In this document: one piece after another, positions 35,914 to 46,030 of the stretch
Numbering within the stretch: the first letter of the stretch is position 1
How the letters are laid out: each line of letters starts with the position of its first letter
DNA from: Stentor roeselii
Lineage: Eukaryota; Ciliophora; Heterotrichea; Heterotrichida; Stentoridae
Assembly: GCA_006503475.1 (NCBI GenBank)
Contig: RSEH01000312.1
Location: forward strand, 1-50,683
Length of the DNA stretch: 50,683 nucleotides
Reading direction: 5' to 3'
Program-made: the position numbers and the translations under genes
Notes under the pieces: model-generated
The model's input: the letters and a program-made list of their open reading frames with translations, nothing else
What the model was told of the DNA's origin: nothing
Database searches by the model: none

Positions 35914-37980
35914 ATGAGTCACTTGCGTCGAATCAATATCCTTGAAAAACACCTTTTAGGGAATTTGGAATTTACGAAGGACTCTTCTTTAGATGAGTAC
36001 AGGCTTAAAGGGCCTCAATTCTCAACTAAATCGTTTCATGACTTTTACTTTCAGGTCGGGCTTCAATACTATGAAGAACTCTATCCAGTCTTTCGAACAA
36101 CAAAAAGTCTTACTCACGATAATGACTTTCGATTGACCAGAAGCGAAAAAAGAAATAAAATACTTCAACAGATAATTGAATTAAAGCCAAAGCTAAATTT
36201 TACACGGTCGAACCACTTGGCTGACTCTTTAAGAGGTTTCATTTTCGGAAGGCTCCTTTTTGCTTACGGGATGCCTTTTTGTGTAAGATTAGGAGTTCAT
36301 AGTACTTTATTTATTGATGCTCTTCTAAGTCTGGGTACCGAAAAGCACTACCAGATCATTGATGATTCTTATGCTATAAAAGAATTCGGTTGCTTTGCAA
36401 TGACTGAGCTAGGCCACGGTTCCAACGTAGGAGGAATCCAAACAACAGCAACTTACATCCACGAGTCACGAGAATTCGAGTTAAATTCCCCAGAGAGTCT
36501 TTCAGCGAAATGGTGGATCGGAGGAGCATCCGAGACAGCATCATTCGGAGTGATTTTCGCTCAACTAATCCTAAAAAACAAGTCAAAAGGTGTTCACGCT
36601 TTCGTCGTCCGTCTTCGAGAAAAGTTCACCCACAAGTTACTTCCAGGAGTAACAATCGGTGACTGTGGAGACAAGTGTGAATTAGACGGTATCGACAACG
36701 GCTTTATAATATTCCACAAGTACCGAGTGCCTTACGACTCTTTATTAGACAAGATCTCATCAGTGACCTTAGAAGGCGAGTTCAAGTCAGTGATAGACAA
36801 GAAAGAAAAGCGCTTGGGTCGAATGCTTTCATCTCTGGTGAGAGGAAGGACTTCAGTGTCTTCAAGTTCAGAAGCGAATTTACGTCACGCCCTGACAGCA
36901 AGCATCAGATGGACGGCGACTCGAAAGCAGTTCGGAGCGCCTGGAAAGCCTGAAAGTCCAGTCCTGAACTACCAGTTGACTCGTAGTCGCCTCATGCCAA
37001 GCCTGGCCAATTTATTCGCAATCAACGCCGCTTGTGAAGTTATTTTTTTTAACTATGACCGAGTGAAAGACTTGATGAATAATGACCCTGAATGCCCTGA
37101 AGGCGTCGAGTATCATGCAATACTTTCTGCCTTCAAGGTACTCTCCTCTGAATGGGCTTTTAATGGCATTCATGAAGCCCGAAAGGCTTGTGGAGGGATT
37201 GGGTACTCAAGTCATAATCGACTTGGAGAGCTACTCGCACAGCAAGATGTTCATTTGACTTGGGAAGGCGATAATCATGTCCTTTTGCAGCAGACTAGCG
37301 GATTTATCATCAAACAGGTTCAAAAAGCTTTTCAAGGAAAGAAAATCGCTGTCAATTCTCTTAAGATCATTGAGTTAAATGTTGAACACTTGAAAGTAAA
37401 AAAAGCAGATGATGGCATTTTAAAGACTGATGAACTTCTAAAAGCGATTTTCATGGTTTTTAACGTCCTTTTGCATAAAAATTTAAATCGACTACAAGGA
37501 TCTGCTGCAACTGGAAAGAGTTTAATAGACACCTGGAATGGAAACCAGCCTTATTTACAGGAACTTGCCAGGTTCTTCGGAGTAGTTTTAATGGCAGAGC
37601 AGATGGTGAAAAGGCTAGAAACTGCTCAAGCTGAAGTGAAACAAGTCGCTGAAAAAGTAGTTCAGTTGTTCATGGTTGATAATATAGTAAAGCACGCTGG
37701 TGAATTAATCGCTTTTGGGTACTGTGGAAAAGAAGCTTATGAGAAATACGAGTCTTTTTTCAACCAGCTCTGTTTTGAGACCGGGGACTCAGCAGTAAGA
37801 ATAATAGACGCCATTGCAGATGAAGACTTCATGCACGGCATTCCCATCGGTCACAGTGACGGTCAAGGCTACCAGCGTCTTTGTTCTCAAATAGAAAGCC
37901 AAGCGGACTGTTACAAGGCAGCTCCCTGGACATCACTGACAAAAGAGCTTTTGGATTACAAGACGACTAATTACATTTAA
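35914..37980 (+). CDS. Acyl-CoA oxidase
   Basis: 688 aa, the usual length of the family. FAD/acyl-CoA binding region with GCFAMTELGHGSNVGG (about 158-173) and WWIGGASETASFGVIFAQL, a helical domain with RWTATRKQFG, and catalytic-type Glu451 in WEGDNHVLLQQ. A C-terminal helical domain follows. It catalyses the first step of peroxisomal beta-oxidation, making 2-enoyl-CoA and H2O2. The C-terminus, KTTNYI, is not a standard SKL-type PTS1, and I see no clear PTS2 at the N-terminus. Import may use another route, or the protein may not be peroxisomal. Start context aaaataaATG. Confidence 0.93.
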   Translation: MSHLRRINILEKHLLGNLEFTKDSSLDEYRLKGPQFSTKSFHDFYFQVGLQYYEELYPVFRTTKSLTHDNDFRLTRSEKRNKILQQIIELKPKLNFTRSNHLADSLRGFIFGRLLFAYGMPFCVRLGVHSTLFIDALLSLGTEKHYQIIDDSYAIKEFGCFAMTELGHGSNVGGIQTTATYIHESREFELNSPESLSAKWWIGGASETASFGVIFAQLILKNKSKGVHAFVVRLREKFTHKLLPGVTIGDCGDKCELDGIDNGFIIFHKYRVPYDSLLDKISSVTLEGEFKSVIDKKEKRLGRMLSSLVRGRTSVSSSSEANLRHALTASIRWTATRKQFGAPGKPESPVLNYQLTRSRLMPSLANLFAINAACEVIFFNYDRVKDLMNNDPECPEGVEYHAILSAFKVLSSEWAFNGIHEARKACGGIGYSSHNRLGELLAQQDVHLTWEGDNHVLLQQTSGFIIKQVQKAFQGKKIAVNSLKIIELNVEHLKVKKADDGILKTDELLKAIFMVFNVLLHKNLNRLQGSAATGKSLIDTWNGNQPYLQELARFFGVVLMAEQMVKRLETAQAEVKQVAEKVVQLFMVDNIVKHAGELIAFGYCGKEAYEKYESFFNQLCFETGDSAVRIIDAIADEDFMHGIPIGHSDGQGYQRLCSQIESQADCYKAAPWTSLTKELLDYKTTNYI

Positions 37981-37996
37981 TCTATAGTTTAATTAC

Positions 37997-40456
37997 CTAA
38001 TCCACTATTACCTGGTCCTCTTGCCCCTTGCTTCCTTGGCTGATGTCTTCAGAGTCTTCAGGGTCTTCAGGGTCTTCAAGGCCTTCAAGGCCTTCAGGGT
38101 CTTCAGGGTCTTCACTCATTTCTTCTTCCTCAACCTGCTCTTCTTTTTCCTCTTCAATCTTCTCATCTTGGGCCTCTTCTCCGAACTTCTTCAAGAAGTT
38201 ATCTTCCAACTCTCTCAAATACTTACTTCGAGATCTTTTCAACTCTCGGCCCTTTTCCCCTAAGGACTTCTTCAAGTTCATTTTTTCAACATCCTCTACT
38301 TCAGACCTTTCCGTGAAATGCTCCTGGTTCGCCTTCATCAAAGCTCTGACATGAGCAGCGACTGACAACCCGAGAGCCGAAACAGTTCCTCCTTTGATTC
38401 CGTATCCGCCTTCTAAAACAGAAACAACTCTTCCCTTACAACAAGTATTCGCAATTCTTATAACTTCTTCAGTGATCCAGCGAAAGTCATCTTCATCCAA
38501 ATCAACAAAGCCATGATTTATATCATCAAGTCCATGTGCATCAAAACCAGCAGATATTAAAATCAAATCAGGTGCAAAAGCAAGAAGTCTCGGAAAAACA
38601 GTTTTTCGATAATCTGTTTAAAACTTACATTTACGAAATGTGAGAGAGTCTGTCGCCTTTTGAAGTGGAATGTTGACTACACCTCCTGGGAATAAGTCTT
38701 CTCCAGTGCAAGCAGTTCCTGAAGCAGGGTAAAAAAAGCCATGACCTTCTCGACCATAAGCATGAGAAGAGATAAACAACACATTTTTCGCATCGTCTTC
38801 TGAGAGCCAGGGCTTGTAACTGTCGTATTCCAGGCAGCCTAGGGCCATAGGAAGGTTTAAAGGCATTTTTAACTTAGTAGGTCTCAGATTTCTCACAATT
38901 GCTTCAGTTCCATTGCCGTGATGGACGTCAAAGTCGAGAATTGCTACTTTTTGGACTAGTTTTGAATACATGTACTTCGAGTAAGCTGCACCGATTGACA
39001 CGTTGTTGAAAAGGCAGAAACCGTTCGAAGTTAAACTTGGGTCTTCTTCAGAGGACACTGCACCGAAAGGACCAACATGGTGACCTGGAGGCCGAACACA
39101 GCAGAAGGCGTTTTGGGTCAGGCCTTGTAATACTGAGTCTACTGCATCGATCACGGCACCTGCTGCGTGAAGAGCTGATTGGAAGGACTCTGAAGTGACG
39201 CGAGTGTCGACATCAAATCGACTTGGAAGGGATCCAGGAGTTAATTTTGAAATAAAATCTTGAAGTCTTTTTATGTATGAATATTCGTGAACTCGGATTA
39301 TATCTGCTATGCTCGCTGGATTTACTGAAACTTTCCAGGTTAAGTCTGAAAACTCGTCGGTCATTAAAGAACCTGCTGGACCGTTTGATATGTAGAAAGT
39401 TGGAGATTTTAATTGGGGTCTTGGAAAGGAATGGAAATTTGCATCGCTTTGGATTGAATGGTCGGGGTTTGATTCTAGAAGTTCTGAACAGAGGTGGACT
39501 TCGCTCTCGGGTAATGCTACTTGACTAACCCCACTATCCACGCCATCAACTCCCATTTTCATACTTATTCCACTAGAACATCCTAAAATCCTTTCAAGCC
39601 TAACAGGATTTTCAGGTTGCATCATTAAAAACTTGAACCAATCAAATCTTTTCCTAATATCCCCGGAGAACCCTGCATGTAAATAGCAGAGTTCATCAGT
39701 AAAAACCATAGTTTTATGAGAAGCCTTCGTTTTAATTCCATTAGTCGCAGCAAGAAACTCTTGATAAACTCCGCAATTTCTAGCGACTTCCGCTGGAGTC
39801 TGTTCAAATTCATTTAACTCATTAAGCATTTCCTCAAAAGCGAAAGACAAAAGTACTTCAAAGCAATCCCAAGCCGCTGCCCTGACAGCGACATGAATAG
39901 GTTTATCTCCTCTTGCATCATTACAAAAGAACATATCGCTTCCTCCTTCTTGAATGATAATCTTAAGACATTCAGGCTGATTATATTCGATAGCATAGTG
40001 AATAGGCATCTTTCCAGCGAAGTCTTTAGTTTCGAGTTTGATCCCTGCGGAGATGAAGGGAATGACAAGATCAGCAGGTCCATTCATGCAAAGCAAATGA
40101 AGAGCAGAGCGGCCCAGGCGGTCTCTTTGGCTGATGTCTTGTTTGTGATCAGCGAGGACCTGCACCATCTGAATGACAAGAGGTTGTTTTTCCTTGAAAG
40201 CCGCAAGAGACATGACGAGGTGGACAGGGTGAAGTCCTTGAAAAGTGACTTCTTGGTCTACATTCGTTTTAAGCAGCAAGTCCATGCAAGTAGGATGACC
40301 ATTTAATATGCTCAGCTGATAAGGAATCAACCCGTCTGAGTCCTTGTCAAACAAACTACGGGGGTCGAAGTCCTCACTTGTCAAGTAGGCCTCCAGATAA
40401 GCCGTGTTGCCTTCGATGCAAAGAGAACAGAGGTCGATTTCTATTACGCTTGACAT
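37997..40456 (-). CDS. Ankyrin-repeat / class II histone deacetylase fusion
   Basis: Two frames joined by a 15-nt intron (38614-38628) give 814 aa. Residues about 10-230 are ankyrin repeats (RDRLGRSALHLLCMNG, DFAGKMPIHYAIEYNQPECL, GDKPIHVAVRAAAWDC). Residues about 370-720 are an arginase-fold deacetylase with RPPGHHVGP (H459, H460), GFCLFNNVSIGA, ILDFDVHHGNGTEAI (D510, H512), ISAGFDAHGLDD (D634) and LEGGYG; all catalytic and zinc-ligand positions are present. The tail is acidic with tandem EDPEDPEGLEGLE-type repeats. Such enzymes deacetylate histones or tubulin; the ankyrin part suggests a protein partner. The stop is TAA at 37997. The gene starts 18 nt after the stop of DCAF7 on the same strand. 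Confidence 0.93.
38061..38116 (-). repeat. 9-bp coding minisatellite
   Basis: About six copies of a 9-bp unit (forward strand tcttcaggg or tcaaggcct) encode the acidic (E-D/G-P/L) triplet repeat in the HDAC tail. Such runs are prone to length change in steps of three residues. Confidence 0.85.
38614..38628 (-). other. 15-nt intron in the HDAC gene
   Basis: On the minus strand it reads gtaagttttaaacag. Without its removal the frame stops inside it (TAA). With removal, TFRK joins directly to YYRKTVFPRL, LAFAPDLILIS and AGFDAH, the expected HDAC order. It is the only intron I could demonstrate in the core region. Confidence 0.93.
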
Positions 40457-40474
40457 ATTGATATACTTACTAGT

Positions 40475-41464
40475 CTAAATTCTTATGTATTGAAGTCCAT
40501 TGTTCTGGACCATTCCTATTTCGTTGTTCGTGGACCAGAAAACGTTGAATACCTTGTCTGGAGCGTTGTAAACTAATGGGTTGTCTTTGTATTGGTTCAC
40601 TGATTTCATCGCGTCTCTTATCATCACTTGGTTGTCTTCTCCGGCTGTGCAGATCTGGTTAGTGTTGAATGACCAGCACATGCTGTTTACTCCTGAGTTG
40701 TGACCTTTTATCTCCATACTTGGATATGCTTGGGCTCGGATGTCCAGAAGGGTCACTGAGTTTGAGTCCATGTTTAATACCGCAAGGTAGTTTGGGTCGA
40801 TCTTGTTCCAGGCTACTCGGACTACGTATTGTTGACGAGGGTTTTCGTAGATTATACTGCATTGCTCTAGGCTTCGTAAGTCAAATTTACGGACTGAGCA
40901 GTCAGTACTAGCAGTGACAAATACATTAGGATCCTGTGAAAACGCGATATCATTGACTTCATGATTATGAGCAAGAATCTGTTTTTTAATCTGAGCTCTA
41001 TTAACATCCCAAATAGTACAAGTCTTATCAATACTACTAGTTCCTAAAGTCGAAGGATCCTTCGAAGACCAGTCAAAGCTAGTCAAAGCGCCATTATAAT
41101 CCTTATTTTCCTGATGAGGAAGTAATGCATTAGTGACTTCTAACTTATCCGAGTCACATTTCCAAATCCTTAAAGTATCACTGATAGTTGCGAAGATAGG
41201 GCAAGACATGTTCTGAACAGGAGACCACATAATTTTAGTTGCAGGGAAATGATGATCTGCAGAAGAAATCTTGACAAGTTTATTGAGTTCTGAGGAGTAA
41301 CTCAATAGTTCGATGTAGTTGTGATATGACTCGATGTAACTGCCCAGCAGCATGAAGCCCAGCCTGTCTGTGAATGAAAAAGAATAAGTTGGCCAGGCCG
41401 CTTTGTAGTCAAAAACTTCGTTTTGGTTACTTGTTCGAAGTTCTGGGTTTTCGGGAAATGACAT
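40475..41464 (-). CDS. DCAF7: DCAF7/WDR68 (HAN11) WD40 protein
   Basis: 329 aa, close to the 342 aa of human DCAF7, and made entirely of WD40 blades. Family-specific stretches are LGSYIESYHNYIELLS near the N-terminus, TKIMWSP, LTSFDWSSKDPSTLGTSS, IDKTCTIWDVN, LIAH-like ILAHNHEVNDIAFS and WNKIDPNYLAVLNMDSNSV. DCAF7 is a scaffold for DYRK/HIPK kinases and an adaptor for CUL4 ligases, found in cytoplasm and nucleus. Start context aaataaaatATG. No intron. The assignment to this family rather than other WD40 proteins is firm by pattern. Confidence 0.92.
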   Translation of the reverse strand: MSFPENPELRTSNQNEVFDYKAAWPTYSFSFTDRLGFMLLGSYIESYHNYIELLSYSSELNKLVKISSADHHFPATKIMWSPVQNMSCPIFATISDTLRIWKCDSDKLEVTNALLPHQENKDYNGALTSFDWSSKDPSTLGTSSIDKTCTIWDVNRAQIKKQILAHNHEVNDIAFSQDPNVFVTASTDCSVRKFDLRSLEQCSIIYENPRQQYVVRVAWNKIDPNYLAVLNMDSNSVTLLDIRAQAYPSMEIKGHNSGVNSMCWSFNTNQICTAGEDNQVMIRDAMKSVNQYKDNPLVYNAPDKVFNVFWSTNNEIGMVQNNGLQYIRI

Positions 41465-41778
41465 ATTTTATTTGGAGATTGGACTTGGTTGATAAAGGTG
41501 AAAAAAGAAATTGAGGTGAAGGAGTTTTTTATTTGGAATTTTGATTATAAGGATTTTAGGGATTTTTTATGATTTTTCTTATGGAGGGTGGGTTTGAAGA
41601 GTTTTTACTAAAATGGAAAATGCCATTTTTATATTCAAGTTAAAACTACCTTGTTGAATAATATATTTTTTTTTACTTTTTTCAAAAAGAACTCAGCTCT
41701 TCACTGAAAAGAACCTGGATTGTTGGAAAGACTTTAAAATTTCAAGTTTTTAGATGTTTCTTGGTTTAAAATTAGTTA
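41465..41778. other. Intergenic region
   Basis: 314 nt between DCAF7 and the small membrane protein gene. AT-rich, nothing recognised. Confidence 0.6.
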
Positions 41779-42081
41779 TTAGTTTAAAATTTTCTTATGA
41801 AGCAGTGAAAATATCGTGATAGCAGCTGAAATAATCACTGGAGAATAGAGTTTATTTGTTATCAAAACAGTTTTCAGCAATATTACCAAACTGCTTGTTA
41901 ACTTGCTTTTCGACATCAAGTTCATAAAAATGTAAAGATAAACTCCAGTCTTGATCATCTTCGTAAGACCAGTCAAGTGTTCAGCCAGTTCTTTAAAAAC
42001 GTTTTTTTTTCTAGTCTTACTTGGAAAATCGTCATCTTCTTCTAGCCAAGGCTCAGTTTCAACAATTTTCGGTAAAACCAT
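41779..42081 (-). CDS. Small membrane protein, unknown
   Basis: 100 aa, not recognised. The N-terminus is acidic and basic in turn (LEEDDDFPSKTRKK). Two hydrophobic stretches follow, about residues 45-70 and 78-93 (YSPVIISAAITIFSLL), and the end is short and basic. It could span a membrane twice. Start context aatataaataATG matches other genes here, and the frame is complete, but short AT-rich frames can arise by chance, so confidence is moderate. Confidence 0.5.
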   Translation of the reverse strand: MVLPKIVETEPWLEEDDDFPSKTRKKNVFKELAEHLTGLTKMIKTGVYLYIFMNLMSKSKLTSSLVILLKTVLITNKLYSPVIISAAITIFSLLHKKILN

Positions 42082-42368
42082 TATTTATATTTCTCCATTG
42101 AGAAATTTCCGTGATTTTCTCTTTATTGTCATTTTCAATTTTTTCCAAGTCAAGTTTCAGCCAAAAAAATTTCTTAAAAATAAAAATTCTTTGAAACATT
42201 TTCATTATATTTTATTCCTAATTTCTCAAAACCCTGAATTTTTGTTTTTTTCTCTCTTCAAAAGTCTTCATCTACTTCAATCCAATTATTTAAAACCCTA
42301 ATAAAAAATATCTGCAAAAATTTTATTATCAATCAATTTACCGAAGTCATTAATTGATCCAATAAACC

Positions 42369-42926
42369 ATGCTCTCGCTAACAAAACACTTAAACATCGA
42401 GAGCCCGAGCCTGAAGCCAATCTGCCGTCGATCTCACATCAAATACCTGCCAAAGCACGTTCTTCAACCTCGTAAGTCTCGTTACAGCCGAGGTCTTCTA
42501 AACTACCCTAAAGGCAAGCAATCAAGTTATTCACCAGTTTCAAGCATAAACTACAAAGACTTTTCCCTAATAAGCCTGGTCGAAAGTCTTCCACAAAAGT
42601 CTAAAAAGCGTCGACTGCCCCAAGACCAAGAAAACCCTCTTCAACCAGTTCCATCAAAGCTCCAGACTTATTCAATCCTTCCCCCAGTGCGAAGATCAGC
42701 GGACTACTTAAACGACAACGAAAAGTCAATCTCTAAAGCAGGTCACTTTAAATTGAAAAAATCTTACAACCAGTACCGACCCAAGGTCTTTCTGCCAGTT
42801 CTTAAACAGAAATGCGGAGAAAGTAAATATTTTAAAGTTCGGATGAACTTTTCAGAGCTTTCAAGTCCTTTAGAAGTTGATGATGACTGCAAGATTAACG
42901 CGTGGGAGAGAAGTGACTCTTCTTAA
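42369..42926 (+). CDS. Basic, low-complexity protein, unknown
   Basis: 185 aa, not recognised. Rich in Lys, Arg, Ser, Pro and Tyr (KPICRRSHIKYLPKH, QKSKKRRLPQDQENP), with no hydrophobic segment or known domain, so it is probably disordered and may sit in the nucleus or cytoskeleton; that is inference. Start context caataaaccATG. An AAACCCTAA sequence lies about 75 nt upstream. Its 3' end faces the RbBP5 gene 22 nt away. Confidence 0.65.
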   Translation: MLSLTKHLNIESPSLKPICRRSHIKYLPKHVLQPRKSRYSRGLLNYPKGKQSSYSPVSSINYKDFSLISLVESLPQKSKKRRLPQDQENPLQPVPSKLQTYSILPPVRRSADYLNDNEKSISKAGHFKLKKSYNQYRPKVFLPVLKQKCGESKYFKVRMNFSELSSPLEVDDDCKINAWERSDSS

Positions 42927-42948
42927 TATCTAATGAGTGTAACCATAG

Positions 42949-44103
42949 TTAACCAAAGCCCAGGCGGAAGATAAACTCGTCGTTTAAGGGCTCTTTGAAG
43001 TCTAGTTCAGTGCCTCGGCTGAACTCTTGGTCGAATTGGTCTTCTGGCTCGTCGTATTCGATGTTTCCGTTCTCGAGTTGAACGAAGTTTGGGATTCCGA
43101 GAGAGGTGCTCCATTTGTAGTTCTTGAAAAAGTTACCTGCGCTCCAGATCACTACAGCACCGGCTTGAGTCACTACTGAGACTACTGGGTAGATGTGAGT
43201 CGTTCTTGAGGTGCATAGTTGGGCTGCTGCACCTAGTGGCGAGTGCATATTTTTCGCAAGACTCACATTCGACTCCAAATCAAAAGTATCAAACATCTGA
43301 AGAGAATGAGATCCATTTTCATACGGACATCCAAGTACAAACCACGATTCCATATTCGGTACAGTAAAAAAGCAACTAGCAGCCCACCTTTTTTTTTCAA
43401 TACATTCAAAAATTTCTTTCGTTTTTACAAACTCAGGAGGTTTTTTCAAGTTAAAAACTCTTAAAGCACGATCACGAGCACTAACAAGAAACAAATTTTG
43501 AGAGTTACAAGTAAGTTCTCTGACAGGTGCTTGAAAAATACTTGTCACCTCCTGTCGATGAACAAGTGCCAGTTCCGCATCAAGCACATAAAAAACATTG
43601 CTAGGCGATGCAAAGAGGACTATTTGATTTTGACTGAAAACTCCGAACCACTCATGAACGTTTTGACTCGCGTCTTGTTTGATGGACTTGTGGGTCATTC
43701 CAGGAATAGAGTGCAAAACCACGTCGCATCTTCCTGAAATCAAAGCATTTGGCCATCGAATGTCCATAGAAATCACTTTGAAGTCAAATAAAGAGTGATT
43801 CGACTCTGAACCTTGAAGTTCAAGAGAGTAAAAAAGGTTGGCGTCTGTCAGAATAAGAGATTGACTCTCACAGTAACGTAAACGAAGAACTTTTCCTACT
43901 CTTGATGGCTTATGTCGCCATATTATGCTATGGGTGTAAAAGCAATGAAGCAGAACTGCACCTGATTGACAACCGATCAGTAGAAATTCACCGGAAGGTG
44001 AAAATTCTGCACATGTGCAACATTCGGACTTGGGAACGACTTCTGCATAGCTGTAAGGCTGAAGACGCTCTGTTTTGCCAAGTGAGATGTTAAGTCTTTC
44101 CAT
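42949..44103 (-). CDS. RBBP5: RbBP5/Swd1, COMPASS histone methyltransferase subunit
   Basis: About 384 aa from the chosen Met. WD40 propeller with CAEFSPSGEFLLIGCQSGAV, DRALRVFNLKKP and TQAGAVVIWS; the C-terminal segment LENGNIEYDEPEDQFD matches the acidic ENVEYEE...FD hinge of RbBP5, which contacts the Ash2L-SET module. RbBP5 is a core subunit of COMPASS/MLL complexes that methylate histone H3 Lys4. The frame opens at 44175, but the Met at 44103 (MERLNISLG) places the first WD strand at the same distance from the start as in the human protein (MNLELLESFG). The longer start cannot be excluded. Confidence 0.82.
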   Translation of the reverse strand: MERLNISLGKTERLQPYSYAEVVPKSECCTCAEFSPSGEFLLIGCQSGAVLLHCFYTHSIIWRHKPSRVGKVLRLRYCESQSLILTDANLFYSLELQGSESNHSLFDFKVISMDIRWPNALISGRCDVVLHSIPGMTHKSIKQDASQNVHEWFGVFSQNQIVLFASPSNVFYVLDAELALVHRQEVTSIFQAPVRELTCNSQNLFLVSARDRALRVFNLKKPPEFVKTKEIFECIEKKRWAASCFFTVPNMESWFVLGCPYENGSHSLQMFDTFDLESNVSLAKNMHSPLGAAAQLCTSRTTHIYPVVSVVTQAGAVVIWSAGNFFKNYKWSTSLGIPNFVQLENGNIEYDEPEDQFDQEFSRGTELDFKEPLNDEFIFRLGFG

Positions 44104-44245
44104 TTCTTTGAAGATGTTGAATGGTAATAGAAAATGTTTTTCTATTATTTTTATCAAAAGGAAATAATCTATCATATCTAAATCCTAAAAATTTCAAGTT
44201 TCTTGAAATTTGCAAGAAACTTCGTATTTTATAATCATTTAAACT

Positions 44246-46030
44246 ATGGAAAAACCGCCTACCTCAACAAAAGGACCAATTCCACAGCACAATTCTTTCT
44301 CCTTCCCTGAAATTCTCTTCAGTAGTTCATTCGATTCGGGGAATCTTCAAAAAGTAGAAAAGCTTTCCTCAAATCACTTCGCTCTTTGGGTATGTCCCGA
44401 CTGTTTCAACACTCAAAGCGAAAAAAGTTTCAGAAGCTGGTTTTTTTTCTCAGTCACTACAAAAGGTTGCAAAACTTTCACAATAAAAAACCTGAACCTT
44501 CAAGGAAAGCTTTTCAGAGACGGTATGAAGCCTTTATACAAAACCGAGTCTCAAGACTGGAAAAGACTCGAGTCTTCCTTGAACTGTGACGTGCGAGGTG
44601 AAGTAGGAAGTTACTTCGAAGTGACTTTTGTCTTCGATTTTCACCCTTTTCAAGACTCTCCAGTTTTCTTCGCATTTAGCTTTCCCTGGACCTACTCCGA
44701 CAGCCAGGCTTCAATGAAGTTGCTGAAGAATTTGACAGGTCTTGGATTTTACCTGCATGTTGGGTGTTTGGTGAGTTCTTTAGAGAAGCGAAATTGCGAG
44801 ATGATCACGATTTCAAGTGAAAAAGGGATTTTAAATGAAAGAGAAGAAGAAATTTCTGGACTTTTTGAAGATAATGACAGGCCTTTTAAGTTTTTCGGGA
44901 AAAAAATTGTTTTTGTATCGGCTCGGGTGCACCCTGGAGAAACTCCTTCTTCTCATGTGGTGAATGGAATGATTGAGTTTTTGTTAAGTGATGATGACCG
45001 TGCGAAGGTCTTAAGAGATTTGTTTGTGTTTAAACTGGTTCCTATGTTGAACCCGGATGGGGTGTATCGAGGGTATTATAGGACTGACACTCGAGGGCAT
45101 GACTTGAATCGTGTCTATGCCGAGCCGTCTTTGGCAAAGCATCCAACGATTTTTGCAGTCACTTCAGTCCTAAAGTATCATGGAGCCGACGTCTGGGCTT
45201 ATGTCGACCTACATGCGCATGTCTCAAAGCAGGGGTGCTTTGTTTATGGAAATTCTTTGGAATACCAGGATCAGGTCATGAATGTTTTATTTGCTAAAAT
45301 CATGTCGAATACTTGTCCTTGGTTTAATTTCGACTCTTGCTGCTTTTTAGATGAAAGTTGTAATAAGGAAAAGTATGGGAAAGATGGATGTGGAAGAGTC
45401 GTTGCTCAGAAGGTGTTGAACCTGGTGCATAGTTATACCTTGGAAGTTAATTATCACTCGAGTAAAGGGATCAACTCTGTTCAGGAGAACTCTGAATATA
45501 AAAATAGTGTTCTTGATGTTGGCACTTTTAAGGATATTGGCCAAATGGCTCTTGTGGGGCTTCTTTATTTGTCGGAAAAACATCCTTTTCCTATTGTTAA
45601 TGTCAATCAGATTAAACTTGAAACTGGAAAAATACTTGCGGAACTTCCTCAGTTCAGGAATAACCCTGAAGCTAGAAAAGCTTCGAAAAGTATTGAAAAT
45701 TTGAATAGGTTAATCAATTCCTCGAAGGATAATGGAAAAAAGTTCAAGTGTCGAATTGCTAATATTCTCATTGAGAAGAAAGCGAGGAGAAGTTTGAACT
45801 CTTCGACTCCTAATGCACTTCCACAGATACAGTATCCGCAGTTTATCAAGGATTTCGCTTTGAATAAAGGAAAAGAATTCAATACTAAAGTTGTTGTTTC
45901 TAATGAGAACTCTTTTCAAATACGGCCTAGGAACTCGAGTTTTGTGAAGAACAGAAGGTTTAAGAAAGTTAAGAAAATTAGCTTGAAAGTGCAGGATTTT
46001 AGTAAACACACAAGTTTTGTTATATTGTAA
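44246..46030 (+). CDS. AGBL5: Cytosolic carboxypeptidase CCP5 (tubulin deglutamylase)
   Basis: 594 aa M14-type zinc carboxypeptidase of the CCP5 branch. N-terminal domain with FSSSFDSGNLQKVEKL, typical of CCPs. Catalytic domain: SARVHPGETPSS (zinc ligands H229, E232), LVPMLNPDGVYRGYYRTDTRG, DLNRVYAEPS, DLHAHV (H323) and YTLEVNY with catalytic E400. All required residues are present. CCP5 removes the branch-point glutamate from polyglutamylated tubulin and so shapes ciliary microtubules. The basic C-terminal tail (about 480-594) is unrecognised. The CFAP47 gene 20 kb away is another ciliary gene, but no linkage is implied. No intron. Confidence 0.92.
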   Translation: MEKPPTSTKGPIPQHNSFSFPEILFSSSFDSGNLQKVEKLSSNHFALWVCPDCFNTQSEKSFRSWFFFSVTTKGCKTFTIKNLNLQGKLFRDGMKPLYKTESQDWKRLESSLNCDVRGEVGSYFEVTFVFDFHPFQDSPVFFAFSFPWTYSDSQASMKLLKNLTGLGFYLHVGCLVSSLEKRNCEMITISSEKGILNEREEEISGLFEDNDRPFKFFGKKIVFVSARVHPGETPSSHVVNGMIEFLLSDDDRAKVLRDLFVFKLVPMLNPDGVYRGYYRTDTRGHDLNRVYAEPSLAKHPTIFAVTSVLKYHGADVWAYVDLHAHVSKQGCFVYGNSLEYQDQVMNVLFAKIMSNTCPWFNFDSCCFLDESCNKEKYGKDGCGRVVAQKVLNLVHSYTLEVNYHSSKGINSVQENSEYKNSVLDVGTFKDIGQMALVGLLYLSEKHPFPIVNVNQIKLETGKILAELPQFRNNPEARKASKSIENLNRLINSSKDNGKKFKCRIANILIEKKARRSLNSSTPNALPQIQYPQFIKDFALNKGKEFNTKVVVSNENSFQIRPRNSSFVKNRRFKKVKKISLKVQDFSKHTSFVIL

